Origin: Flavobacteriales bacterium
GTDB lineage: Bacteria > Bacteroidota > Bacteroidia > Flavobacteriales_D > Sanyastnellaceae
Assembly (NCBI GenBank): GCA_029242765.1
Contig: JAQWTJ010000019.1
Location: forward strand, 1 to 64,000
Length of the DNA: 64,000 nucleotides
Reading direction: 5' to 3'
Below the pieces are notes generated by a model. It worked only from the letters and a program-made list of their open reading frames with translations. It did no database searches and was not told where the DNA came from. The position numbers and the translations under genes were made by a program. Position 1 is the stretch's first letter, and each line of letters opens with the position of its first letter. Shown here piece after piece: positions 1 through 9,619 of this stretch.

Positions 1-1365
1 GGTTCTGATGCCAATGCTGGCAAGACCCGAGCCATCCTCACGGAAGACGGCAAGCACTACCTCTTGAACGGGCAAAAGATGTGGATCACCAATGGCGGTT
101 TTGCAGATGTGATGATTGTGTTCGCCAAAATTGACGACGACGAGAAACTGACGGCATTCATTGTCGATGGCCACAGCAAGGGGATCACCAAGAACCCCGA
201 GGAGAAGAAGATGGGCATCAAGGGATCGTCCACGCGTCAGGTGTTCTACAATGACGTGCTTGTGCCCGTCGAAAACCTGCTTTCCACGCGTGAGAACGGG
301 TTCAAAATTGCAGTCAACATCCTGAACATTGGGCGAATAAAATTGGGCGGAGGGGTAATCGGTGCTGCCAAGCAGTGCATCTCTGGCGCCATCAACTACG
401 CCAACGAACGCGAACAATTCGGACGCCCTATTTCCAAGTACGGCGCAATCCGCGTAAAAATATCCCAGATGTCAACTGAGGTATACGCCTCAGAGTCGGC
501 CCTCTACCGCGCCACACAAAACATCGACGATGCAATAGCCCAACTGAAAGTTGGCGGCATGGAGCACGGTGAAGCGACGTTGAAAGGCATCGCTGACTTC
601 GCGCCCGAATGCGCGGTCTTGAAAGTCCTCGGATCGGAAGTTCTCGACTTGGTCGTGGACGAATCCGTCCAGATTTACGGAGGCATGGGCTTCTCTGCCG
701 AAGCGCCCGTGGAACGCGCCTACCGTGACGCACGAATCAACCGCATTTTTGAAGGAACGAACGAAATCAATCGACTGCTGATCATCGACATGGTGCTGAA
801 GAAGGCCATGAAGGGCCAGCTCGACTTGATGACCCCCGCCATGGAAGTGGCCAACGAGCTAACGGGCATCCCCGATTTCGGCAGCGGCCCTTCCGATGTC
901 TTTTCCCAGCACCACGCCTACCTGGCCGGCTTCAAAAAGGCCATCTTGATGGTGATGGGCTCCGCCGTTCAAAAACTGATGCAGACCCTATCCAAAGAGC
1001 AAGAAGTTCTGATGCATGCCGCTGACATGGCCATCTGGACCTACACTATGGAGTCCCTCCTTTTGCGAGCCCAAAAACTGGCAGCCAAGGCTGCTGGCGT
1101 TGACTGCGACGACCCCGCAGCTGCCGCAGCTGGTGCCGACCAGGTGGAAATGCAGATGGACATGCTTCGCGTCTACACTTACGAGGTCGGAGAGCGCATC
1201 CACTCCGCCGGCAAGGAGGCCTTGCTTGCTTTTGCTGAGGGGGACGAATTGAAGATGATGCTCATGGGGCTCAAGCGCTTCACCAAGGTCGAGCCTTTCA
1301 ATACGAAAGACGCACGCCAACGCATCGCCACCAAACTGATCGAGCAGAACGCGTACACGCTTTGA
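1..1365 (+). CDS. acyl-CoA dehydrogenase, 5' end truncated by window edge
   Basis: Frame is open from base 1 (GSDANAGKTRAIL..). Motifs GQKMWITNG, GGMGFSAEAPVERAYRDARINRIFEGTNEINR are typical of acyl-CoA dehydrogenases. Confidence 0.95.
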   Translation, partial: GSDANAGKTRAILTEDGKHYLLNGQKMWITNGGFADVMIVFAKIDDDEKLTAFIVDGHSKGITKNPEEKKMGIKGSSTRQVFYNDVLVPVENLLSTRENGFKIAVNILNIGRIKLGGGVIGAAKQCISGAINYANEREQFGRPISKYGAIRVKISQMSTEVYASESALYRATQNIDDAIAQLKVGGMEHGEATLKGIADFAPECAVLKVLGSEVLDLVVDESVQIYGGMGFSAEAPVERAYRDARINRIFEGTNEINRLLIIDMVLKKAMKGQLDLMTPAMEVANELTGIPDFGSGPSDVFSQHHAYLAGFKKAILMVMGSAVQKLMQTLSKEQEVLMHAADMAIWTYTMESLLLRAQKLAAKAAGVDCDDPAAAAAGADQVEMQMDMLRVYTYEVGERIHSAGKEALLAFAEGDELKMMLMGLKRFTKVEPFNTKDARQRIATKLIEQNAYTL

Positions 1366-1505
1366 GTACGCCTTGAGGGTGTCCCTGGAAAGCCGGCTGA
1401 CCTGGAATCACACTTGACGAACATCATCTGGAGCGAGCGCAATCGTCAGTGCGGCTAGGCAAGTGTGGGCGGAACTTGCCAAGGCATTCCTTAACACACG
1501 GCGCC

Positions 1506-2897
1506 ATGAAATTCTCGAACATCTTTTCAATCGTAATGTTCGCAACGGTCTTGATGACATTGACATCTTGTACGCGAGAAGACAATGACATTTCCCCCAA
1601 CAACTTGGACTTGGACCGCTCACTTGAACAGACCATCATCGCCTGTTTGAACGGCGAGGAACTCAGCTCGATAAAAATGCCTTCCTCAAATGATTTGGTG
1701 AACATCCCTCAAGACCCAGCCAATCCGCTCACCTCTGAAAAAGTCATCTTGGGTCGACTCCTGTTTCACGAAACGGGATTGAGCGCCAATGCCACCAACG
1801 AATCGAGCATTGGCACATTCAGCTGCGCCTCATGCCATCACGCGGCAGGAGGGTTTCAGGCTGGCGTGCAGCAGGGCATTGGTGACGGCGGAATCGGATT
1901 TGGCTTTGCCGGCGAAGGGCGACGGCAATCGACCGTTTACGCATCGGACGAGGTGGATCGTCAGCCGAACCGCACCCCCTCAGCGATGAATGGTGCATTC
2001 ACTGAATTGGCATTGTACAACGGCCAATTTGGAGCGGGTGGAGAAAATACGGGCACCGAGGCCCTCTGGACCGCTGACACCCCGCTGGAAAACAACTTGC
2101 TGGGCTACGCAGGACTGGAGACGCAGGCCATCGCCGGTTTAACAGTACACCGCATGGCCCCCGACGCAGCCTTCTTCGAAGCACTGCCAAAATACATCGA
2201 TCTCTTTGACGCTGCATTCCCTTCTGTTGCTGAGGAGAATCGTTACAATGTTGAACACGCCGGACTGGCCATCGCAGCCTACGAACGCACCTTGATGGCC
2301 ACTGAGAGCCCCTTTCAAAAATGGCTCGGAGGTCAAAAGTCAGCCATGAGTGACGCGCAGAAACGCGGTGCTCAAGTCTTCTTCGGAGCAGCTGAATGTG
2401 CCACATGCCATAGCGGACCCGCATTGAGCGACGGCAGTTTTCACGCCATCGGCATGCTCGACATGGACCAAGGACCGGGATCTGGAATAGGCGGCGGTGC
2501 CTACACCGCAGCTGCTGATTTCGAAGAAGTGGCCAAAGGTCGCGGCGGCTTCACAGGGGCGCCAGAAGATATGTATGCCTTTAAAACACCTCAGCTCTAC
2601 AACCTGAAATCATCAGAGTTCATGGGCCACGGAGGCAACTACAGTTCAATCCGTGAGATCGTCGAATACAAGGTCAACGCCAGCAAAGACAACCCGCGTG
2701 TAAGCGGTTCAAATCTGGACGAACTTTTTGTTCCGCTGGCCCTTACGGACTCCGATGTCAATGACTTGGTCGACTTTTTGTCGACGGGCCTCTACGACGA
2801 CAACCTATCGCGTTACGAGCCCAGCGCTGTCCTCTCTGGCGGGTGCTTTCCTAACGCAGACGCTCAAAGCATTGCAGACATGGGCTGCTCGAATTAA
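1506..2897 (+). CDS. di-heme cytochrome c peroxidase / MauG-family lipoprotein
   Basis: Two CxxCH heme motifs (CASCHH, CATCHS) and a lipoprotein-type signal (MTLTSC). Start set at ATG 1506 rather than the ORF start at 1449. Confidence 0.9.
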   Translation: MKFSNIFSIVMFATVLMTLTSCTREDNDISPNNLDLDRSLEQTIIACLNGEELSSIKMPSSNDLVNIPQDPANPLTSEKVILGRLLFHETGLSANATNESSIGTFSCASCHHAAGGFQAGVQQGIGDGGIGFGFAGEGRRQSTVYASDEVDRQPNRTPSAMNGAFTELALYNGQFGAGGENTGTEALWTADTPLENNLLGYAGLETQAIAGLTVHRMAPDAAFFEALPKYIDLFDAAFPSVAEENRYNVEHAGLAIAAYERTLMATESPFQKWLGGQKSAMSDAQKRGAQVFFGAAECATCHSGPALSDGSFHAIGMLDMDQGPGSGIGGGAYTAAADFEEVAKGRGGFTGAPEDMYAFKTPQLYNLKSSEFMGHGGNYSSIREIVEYKVNASKDNPRVSGSNLDELFVPLALTDSDVNDLVDFLSTGLYDDNLSRYEPSAVLSGGCFPNADAQSIADMGCSN

Positions 2898-2913
2898 GCT
2901 TTACAGATGAAGC

Positions 2914-3912
2914 CTATCGCTCGACGGCAGTGAAAGTGATGAAGCCCGCTGCCCCCGTGGCGGAATAGAAGTCGACGAATTGCAGGAGGAATTCACGCTG
3001 ATCCGGCGTACGGATAGCAAAAAGGCGATCGGTATCTACACTGTAAGCGCCCAGGTCAAAATCATAGGCCTTCCAATCATAGCCGATGGCGTTCCACTGC
3101 GAGGACCATTGGAGCGAATCCCAATTGGCAGCAAGAGCAGCATTGAGAGGTAGATGTCCTAAATCACAGACTTGCAACTCAGGATTGGGCGTCAAAATAC
3201 CAGTGACCAAGTAGGACGTCGTGCCATCGAGCAGAGCGGTGTACTGGGTGTACAGCAGCTGCCATTGAGCGGGTGGTGGCTCGAGCGCAATTGGGGATGC
3301 CGCCTGAAGGGAGAAGTGAAGCCACAGGCGATCGCCGTCAAAGGGCACCGATGCCACTTCAACAAGGTCGGGTTGGTCGATCGGTGCAAAGCAGATATGA
3401 TAAGCAGCGGCTGTGACTGAGTCAATCATCAGGCGCATAAGCCCCAAGGCACTGTTATTCAGATCGTATCCTAGGTCGAGGATGAGAAGCTCACCAATAA
3501 GCAGTTCGCCTTGGGGAGCTGACGCTGTATGCGTCTGCGGCCCCTCTTCGGCGTCATGTGCCCAGCTGAGACCGGACAGTGCATTTTCGGAAAAGGAGGC
3601 CGAAAAATCAGACTGTGCTGTGCGTGCTAGGCGACAAAATCTAGAACTGTTGATGCGCACCGTGGGACTTGCAGTCTCCGAAGAAAAGGCCAGATCCCAT
3701 GCCAATTTATCATGGGAGGCCACGGCCGTTGCGGTAGGCAAATCAAAATAGATGCGCTGAGCGTAATCCGCGCCGAGATTCACAGCAGAAGAGGTGGCTA
3801 GGCCTGGGGGGTGCGGATTGATGGGCAACTCATGCTCAAAACAGCCCGAAAAAAGGATGGCCGTCCCGCACATCAACTTTACAAATGCACTTGTTCGAAG
3901 CAATTCAGTCAT
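2914..3912 (-). CDS. HmuY-like lipoprotein
   Basis: Lipobox-like ILFSGC, AWDLAF motif, and a C-terminal segment (IGYDWKAYDFDLGAY..GFITF) that resembles the 5998-7257 protein (IGSDWKSYTPGVGY..GVIGF). Start (MTELLRT) overlaps the end of the upstream TonB receptor. Confidence 0.75.
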   Translation of the reverse strand: MTELLRTSAFVKLMCGTAILFSGCFEHELPINPHPPGLATSSAVNLGADYAQRIYFDLPTATAVASHDKLAWDLAFSSETASPTVRINSSRFCRLARTAQSDFSASFSENALSGLSWAHDAEEGPQTHTASAPQGELLIGELLILDLGYDLNNSALGLMRLMIDSVTAAAYHICFAPIDQPDLVEVASVPFDGDRLWLHFSLQAASPIALEPPPAQWQLLYTQYTALLDGTTSYLVTGILTPNPELQVCDLGHLPLNAALAANWDSLQWSSQWNAIGYDWKAYDFDLGAYSVDTDRLFAIRTPDQREFLLQFVDFYSATGAAGFITFTAVER

Positions 3913-6008
3913 CGGTTTGAGGGTGACAATGTCCACCGAATAGAGGCGACCAAGGTTCGACCCCAGGCCATCATTTGGCGATCGGTGCCGCTGTGAGCAC
4001 CTGAGCCTGGGCCTGAGGAGCCGTCTGAAGAGCTGGACGCAATGGCAACATCGCCGACGTTTAAGGCATTTCGTACACCCAGCATGTACATCCAAACACA
4101 GCTCTTGCTTCGGAAGGTGGCCGTTGCGTCCAAGAGTGTGAAAGGTGCTAAACGATAAGAATCAAGCAGAAGTTCACCCTGCTCGTCAGTGGTTTCGAAA
4201 AATCTCACCTGGGAACCGCTATACTTAGCGGACGTAAAAAGTTCAAGTCGATCTACGGGAGACCACCCCCCTTGCACCGTGAACTCCGGGGTGTGCGTAT
4301 ATTTAAAAAGATTGACACTGCTGGCCTGCGCTATCCATGCACCTCCAATTTTCCAATGCCAGTCCACCCCTTCCCCACTCAAATTCAAGCGGCTTCCGTG
4401 CGATTTAAATTCACCGATATTTCTGTATACAAAATGATTTTCAGTGTCCGATTGGACGAAATCAATTTGGTTCTGAACGGCGTTAAAAAAGCTGCTGAAT
4501 TGCCAAACCCTGCGGGGGGCCGTGTGGGAGCAGCTCAGCTGAAGATTGTGCGAGGACTCGGCCAACAGGTCTGGGTTGCCCATCAGTTGATGGTTCACAT
4601 CGACAAAAACGAAGTGAAGCTCTTTAAGTGAAGGGGCTCGGAAGCCGCGGGCGTAAGAAAATCGCCAACGCAAATGCTCTCCTGAAACCAAAGTGTGCCA
4701 ACTCGGCAGAACAGGAGCGGCATACGTCGAGTTCCACGCCCAGCGCAAGCCAAGCTGATGTTCAGTCCGTCCCGCGGTATATCGACCCAATGTGAATAGA
4801 GCTGCATTGACCATCATCTGACGCTGGCCGGCCACACGGGGTCCGGCATAGGATTCGCGCGAAATATCCCAGCCACTTCTCAACTTAATACGGGATGACG
4901 GAGTCGAATTCAATGCGCCGCGCGTCATCCACAAATCCACCCGGGTGGTGTCGTGCGCTGTGGGATCGGTGAGTGGAACAAGTGAAATCGTAGTTAAGTC
5001 TGTCCGGTACCCAGTTTTCTGGCGTACGAACCTGTTCCACGCGGCAAGAACATCCCAGCGATCCCAGCCGTCCTTATAGGTTTTGAAACTGACACTTGAA
5101 CTCGCGCGCTTAGTCACATAATGGTTGTCAAAGGCCCACTCACCATATGGTGCACGAGGCAGACCGCGGTCCTCTATCTGCTCATTGAAAAGTCGCATTG
5201 ATGATGTCCACTTGCAGCGTTCGCCCAAATGTTGGCCAGCGAACGAAAAGTCTTGCTGAATCTTTGGATTCCAAGCGCTGGTTCTGTTGCTGTCCGCCTG
5301 GAAATCTTCAATCCAGTCCAGCGGTCGGTCCTTGGGCGACCAACCGTCAAAATAGTTTCGCTGAGCGCCAAAGCGAATGAAGTTGCCACCGCGCCCCCAT
5401 ATTGCATGGACCTCCGATGTGTATTGTCCAACGGACTCATAGCGTTGGCTGGTCGACAGCTCATTCCTTTTTCCTCGGCTTTGGTCAGTGATAAAATTAA
5501 TGGTCCCGGCCAAGGCGTTGGTCCCATACTCCACAGACATGGGCCCGTCAACGAGTTCGATGCGCGCCACATCAGCCAGGTTGATTTGACTCAAATCCAC
5601 ATTTCCGTTAAGTCGTCCCACAACGGGCACCCCGTCGATGAGCACTTTGACATTTTCACCGCGGAGCCCCTGAACGGTGAGGCCGCTGCCTAAAATAGCA
5701 TCCTCGGAGGTCTGCAAGCCAAGCGTGTTTCGCAGAACATCGCGGGCACTCAGAGCCGCCATGCCTTGCATTGTTTGCTGACCGATTAACCGGACTTGGC
5801 GTAGCGCGTCCTGTTGTGCCGCAGGCGAAAATTCACCGGTCACCACGACCGCTGACTCAGCAATTTTCAACGTGTCCTTTGCAATGCCGAAGCTGGGCTG
5901 CTGAGCAAAAGCAATCCCCCACCCTCCTAAGCTATAAGCCAAGGCGAGCAGAGGAATACTCAAACGGATACGCTTAATCACGGAGGAAATTAAAGGTTCA
6001 ATCCACAA
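3909..6008 (-). CDS. TonB-dependent receptor, probably heme/iron type
   Basis: Plug domain (MQGMAALSARDVLRNTLGLQTSEDAILGSGLTVQGLRGENVKVLIDGVPVVGRLNG) and FRAP...NPDL box (GFRAPSLKELHFVFVDVNHQLMGNPDL). Confidence 0.92.
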   Translation of the reverse strand: MWIEPLISSVIKRIRLSIPLLALAYSLGGWGIAFAQQPSFGIAKDTLKIAESAVVVTGEFSPAAQQDALRQVRLIGQQTMQGMAALSARDVLRNTLGLQTSEDAILGSGLTVQGLRGENVKVLIDGVPVVGRLNGNVDLSQINLADVARIELVDGPMSVEYGTNALAGTINFITDQSRGKRNELSTSQRYESVGQYTSEVHAIWGRGGNFIRFGAQRNYFDGWSPKDRPLDWIEDFQADSNRTSAWNPKIQQDFSFAGQHLGERCKWTSSMRLFNEQIEDRGLPRAPYGEWAFDNHYVTKRASSSVSFKTYKDGWDRWDVLAAWNRFVRQKTGYRTDLTTISLVPLTDPTAHDTTRVDLWMTRGALNSTPSSRIKLRSGWDISRESYAGPRVAGQRQMMVNAALFTLGRYTAGRTEHQLGLRWAWNSTYAAPVLPSWHTLVSGEHLRWRFSYARGFRAPSLKELHFVFVDVNHQLMGNPDLLAESSHNLQLSCSHTAPRRVWQFSSFFNAVQNQIDFVQSDTENHFVYRNIGEFKSHGSRLNLSGEGVDWHWKIGGAWIAQASSVNLFKYTHTPEFTVQGGWSPVDRLELFTSAKYSGSQVRFFETTDEQGELLLDSYRLAPFTLLDATATFRSKSCVWMYMLGVRNALNVGDVAIASSSSDGSSGPGSGAHSGTDRQMMAWGRTLVASIRWTLSPSNR

Positions 6009-7257
6009 TCAATGGAACGCGCTGGATGCCAAGATCCGTTTGAATCTCAACGATGTGCACACCCCCGCGCAGACCGGTGCCTGGAACAATAAGTGACTGC
6101 ACGCCAAAGTCGAACCCAGCAGACCAAATCAAGCGACCTGCGCTGTCCATAACACGCACAGCTTGCACTGAAGCATTGGATGTCACAGTGAAGTTTTGAT
6201 TGGACCTGACGGGGTTGGGATAAAGAGCAAATTCATGCAAAATCGTAGAAGTTTCCACAGCAACAGACGCGTCGTAGGCCAGGGCATAGTCAAAGCCGAT
6301 GACTCCCGTCGTTGAACCTTCATATGCGGTGAAGACGAGACGCCAGACCGACCCGCCGGCATTCTTCACGAAGTAGGCTCGATCGGCAACCAAGCTATAG
6401 CCCACGCCAGGCGTGTAACTCTTCCAATCACTGCCAATTTCATTGGTCAAATCAGAGAAGGCCTCCAGATCATACGTGCCATCTACGGTCGGGTCGAGCA
6501 GCTCAGAGAGCTCTTGGACTCCAACCCCACGATTCACCAAGCCACCAACCACACTGTAAAACATGCCGCCTCCCACATTTTCCATGTAGCGGAAAAACAT
6601 CACGTCCCAATTCAACGGTTCGAGGTCGAGGACTTCAGTTGTGACCAGATTCAGGTAGACCATATTACGGCCGACGTAGTCGGCTTTATCAATGGTCATT
6701 TCAACAAGGTTTTCCCCGTCAAGGTCGGCAAACTTGAAAGAGTAAATTTCCAAATCAAGACTTTGAATCTGTACCTTCTTCACACCGCCGTCAGGCGCGT
6801 AGTAGAGGTAGACCTTGTCACCTGAGACAACGTGCGTAACCAAGTCATACACACCCCAGCCCAAATCGAACATGCCGTCACCCCCCTGATTGAATGCGCC
6901 CATATCCCATGAACTGCTCTCGTTGCGAAGGGTTTCAGACTGGGCCCAATCCGTCGTGTCCGCCGTGTCCCAATCTTCGCCTGTTCCGTAAAAGAAAAGC
7001 TCAGCGCCTAGCCCTCCATTGATTCGTATCCCGGTGCCCATTGGGGTCACATCAAAAGCCAAGTCCCATGCAGCCTGCTCTGCCGTTCCCGTCAACCCTT
7101 CCGAAAAACTATAAAACACCATATCTGAATACCCCGGGGCAAGCGAAACCTGATCGTTCAAGAGGTCCTGAGCCTGAGTTGATAGCAAGCTTGTAAAGAG
7201 CGCAATAAACGCAGCGACTTGTTTCAGAAGAAAAGAGGAATTATTAAGGTTTTTCAT
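5998..7257 (-). CDS. HmuY-like protein with T9SS type A C-terminal sorting domain
   Basis: AWDLAF motif. C-terminus FALYPNPVRSNQNFTVTSN..VRVMDSAGRLIWS..GLRGGVHIVEI is typical of T9SS sorting domains. The end overlaps the TonB receptor start. Confidence 0.82.
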   Translation of the reverse strand: MKNLNNSSFLLKQVAAFIALFTSLLSTQAQDLLNDQVSLAPGYSDMVFYSFSEGLTGTAEQAAWDLAFDVTPMGTGIRINGGLGAELFFYGTGEDWDTADTTDWAQSETLRNESSSWDMGAFNQGGDGMFDLGWGVYDLVTHVVSGDKVYLYYAPDGGVKKVQIQSLDLEIYSFKFADLDGENLVEMTIDKADYVGRNMVYLNLVTTEVLDLEPLNWDVMFFRYMENVGGGMFYSVVGGLVNRGVGVQELSELLDPTVDGTYDLEAFSDLTNEIGSDWKSYTPGVGYSLVADRAYFVKNAGGSVWRLVFTAYEGSTTGVIGFDYALAYDASVAVETSTILHEFALYPNPVRSNQNFTVTSNASVQAVRVMDSAGRLIWSAGFDFGVQSLIVPGTGLRGGVHIVEIQTDLGIQRVPLIVD

Positions 7258-7462
7258 CCTAATCAATATTTATTAAGGAATAAAATTTTTGCAAAAGTCC
7301 ACTATATCTTTCAAATTACGCATCCTCCATAAAGGGTATTTCATACTGAGAAGCAAAACAATAGATGCAAGACGCACAAAGGGGCGTTGATAGGCGATAG
7401 GGAGCGGGGTGATTTGCGGAGGAAGGTGGGGGTACATTAGCCATCGTAAAAACCACGGGATC

Positions 7463-8572
7463 ATGGCGAAGAAAACGAGCAAAGCGGGAAGCAAGAAAAA
7501 GATTGTTACGGCCAAGAGCGAGAAATTTCTTGAGCAGTACTTGAACAATGCGGCGCCGACTGGGCATGAGAGCAGCGGACAGAAGATGTGGCTCGACTAT
7601 ATTAAACCGTATATCGACGAGGTGATTGTCGACACTTACGGGACCGCCGTGGGTGTAATCAACCCCGATGCAAAATACAAGGTGGTGCTTGAAGCCCACG
7701 CCGATGAGATTGCCTGGTACGTGCACTACATCACGGCCGAAGGCTTTATTTATGTGCGGAGAAATGGGGGCAGCGACCACCAGATTGCACCGAGCAAAAG
7801 GGTGAATATTCACACGCCCAAGGGCATTGTGAAAGGGCTTTTTGGTTGGCCTGCGATTCACACGCGGACGGCAAGCAAGGAGGCGGCTCCGACGATGAAG
7901 AACATCTTCCTCGATGTGGGGGCAAAAGACAAAGCCGAAGTGGAGAAGATGGGCATTCACGTGGGGTGCGTGGCCACATTTGACGACCCGTTTATGGTAT
8001 TGAACAAGAACTGGTATGTGGGCCGTGCACTGGACAATCGAGCCGGCGGGTTCATGATTGCCGAGGTAACGCGGATGCTGCACGAGCAAAAAGTGAAGCT
8101 GCCCTTCGGGCTGTATATCACCAATTCAGTCCAAGAGGAAATCGGCCTGCGCGGGGCACAAATGATTGCCGAGCGCATCAAGCCGGATGTAGCCCTGGTG
8201 ACAGATGTGACGCATTGCACGCACACGCCAATGATTAACAAGATTGAGCAGGGTGACATTGCGGCGGGCAAAGGGCCTGGCGTGACCTATGGACCGGCCG
8301 TCCAAAACAATCTGCTCGAGCGGATAATCAACACGGCGGACGAGCTGAAAATCCCACTTCAACGCATGGCGGCATCCCGGGCGACGGGCACCGACACGGA
8401 CGCCTTTGCGTACTCAAATGCCGGCGTGGCTAGTGCATTGGTCTCCCTGCCGCTGCGCTACATGCACACGACCGTAGAAATGGTGCACAAAAAGGATGTG
8501 GAGGACTGCATCCGGCTGTTGTTTGAGGTGGTGCAACGTATTAAAAAAGGCGAAGACTTCAAGTACTTCTGA
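7463..8572 (+). CDS. M42 family metallopeptidase (glutamyl/endo-glucanase-type aminopeptidase)
   Basis: Motifs HADEIAWYVHYI, LDNRAGGFM, NSVQEEIGLRGAQ, TDTDAFAYSNAGVASALVSLPLRYMHTTVEMV. Confidence 0.92.
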   Translation: MAKKTSKAGSKKKIVTAKSEKFLEQYLNNAAPTGHESSGQKMWLDYIKPYIDEVIVDTYGTAVGVINPDAKYKVVLEAHADEIAWYVHYITAEGFIYVRRNGGSDHQIAPSKRVNIHTPKGIVKGLFGWPAIHTRTASKEAAPTMKNIFLDVGAKDKAEVEKMGIHVGCVATFDDPFMVLNKNWYVGRALDNRAGGFMIAEVTRMLHEQKVKLPFGLYITNSVQEEIGLRGAQMIAERIKPDVALVTDVTHCTHTPMINKIEQGDIAAGKGPGVTYGPAVQNNLLERIINTADELKIPLQRMAASRATGTDTDAFAYSNAGVASALVSLPLRYMHTTVEMVHKKDVEDCIRLLFEVVQRIKKGEDFKYF

Positions 8573-8586
8573 GAACTGCCAAGCGA

Positions 8587-8994
8587 TCAACTGCTCAGCG
8601 AGGCCAGCCACTGGCGTAGCGCATGGACGTCGAGCGGCTTTTCAAGGATGCCCTCAACCAACGGGTGGGACTCGGCGAGCTGAAGTTCAGCCGGGTCGAG
8701 CGTGGCGGAGAGCATAAAGACCGTAAGGCCTGCCAGACGCTCAGACGGTAAAGCCTCGATCCGCTCCAAAACCGCAAAGCCGTCAAGTTCTGGCATCATA
8801 ATGTCCAGAAGAATGAGCATAGTCGCAGGGATCGATTCGGATTCCGGAGAGGGGCCCTCGAGCGCCTCCAAGAACGACGCGCCATCACGAAAACCGCGCA
8901 CCGGGCGGGAGAGCGCCACCTCGACAAGGCGCCGGTTCACCGTGAGATCAATCTCATTGTCATCAACCAGCCACACCGGGGAATCATCGGGCAT
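8587..8994 (-). CDS. response regulator, stand-alone receiver domain
   Basis: VWLVDDNEID..ILLDIMMPELDGFAVLERI..FMLSAT..ILEKPLD. No output domain. Confidence 0.9.
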   Translation of the reverse strand: MPDDSPVWLVDDNEIDLTVNRRLVEVALSRPVRGFRDGASFLEALEGPSPESESIPATMLILLDIMMPELDGFAVLERIEALPSERLAGLTVFMLSATLDPAELQLAESHPLVEGILEKPLDVHALRQWLASLSS

Positions 8995-9617
8995 CAGTCT
9001 TGGGATTCTGAAGACGACAGGCTCAAAGGGGTCGAGTCTTCCAAACGGTCGCGAAGTGACAACAAAGCGCCGGACAAATCCTCTCTGGACAAGGCCTCAG
9101 GGTCACTTTCAGGCAAGCGCAAGTTTTCAGCGAGATCGCGAATGCCTTGGTCCACAGCTCGTAAAGCCCCGACCATATGGGCGGCATTGCGATTGGTGGA
9201 AATGCGAGACTTATGCTGGAGGTGGGCCGAAATGACGACGTTTCTCAACTCCTCTTCGTTCCACGGCTTGGACACAAATCGATAGACCTGCCCTTTGTTG
9301 ATGGCGTCAACCACAGCGTTGGTGTCGGCGTACCCCGTCACCAAAATTCGCGTGCAATCGGGGTGATCGGGCATGATGAGCTCAAAAAACTCAACCCCGC
9401 TGATGCCAGGCATGCGCTGATCGCTCAAAATGACGTGGATGTCCTGTTCATCTAAAATCCGAACCGCATCGTTGGGCTCGGTGGCCGTGTAGATTTCAAA
9501 ATCGCGGCGAAAGGCAGCTTTGAACGAAAAGAGGTTGGGTTCCTCATCGTCCAAATAAAGAACGCGGATGGGGCCCTGGTCAGAAAGACGGGCGGGTTGT
9601 GAACGCAACATGGGCAA
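8994..9617 (-). CDS. response regulator, receiver domain plus non-DNA-binding C-terminal extension
   Basis: VLYLDDEEPNLFSFKAAFRRDF..VILSDQRMPGISGVEFFE..LVTGYAD..YRFVSKPWNEEEL. Stop/start overlap TGATG with the next gene. Confidence 0.9.
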   Translation of the reverse strand: MPMLRSQPARLSDQGPIRVLYLDDEEPNLFSFKAAFRRDFEIYTATEPNDAVRILDEQDIHVILSDQRMPGISGVEFFELIMPDHPDCTRILVTGYADTNAVVDAINKGQVYRFVSKPWNEEELRNVVISAHLQHKSRISTNRNAAHMVGALRAVDQGIRDLAENLRLPESDPEALSREDLSGALLSLRDRLEDSTPLSLSSSESQD

Positions 9618-9619
9618 CC

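Noticed and set aside
7273-7548. 91-aa minus-strand ORF with a hydrophobic start
   Set aside because: Overlaps the M42 peptidase start and the promoter region of the HmuY-like gene; no recognisable domain.
7316-8089. 257-aa minus-strand ORF
   Set aside because: Mostly antisense to the clear M42 peptidase gene; no family motifs; typical spurious ORF in GC-rich coding sequence.
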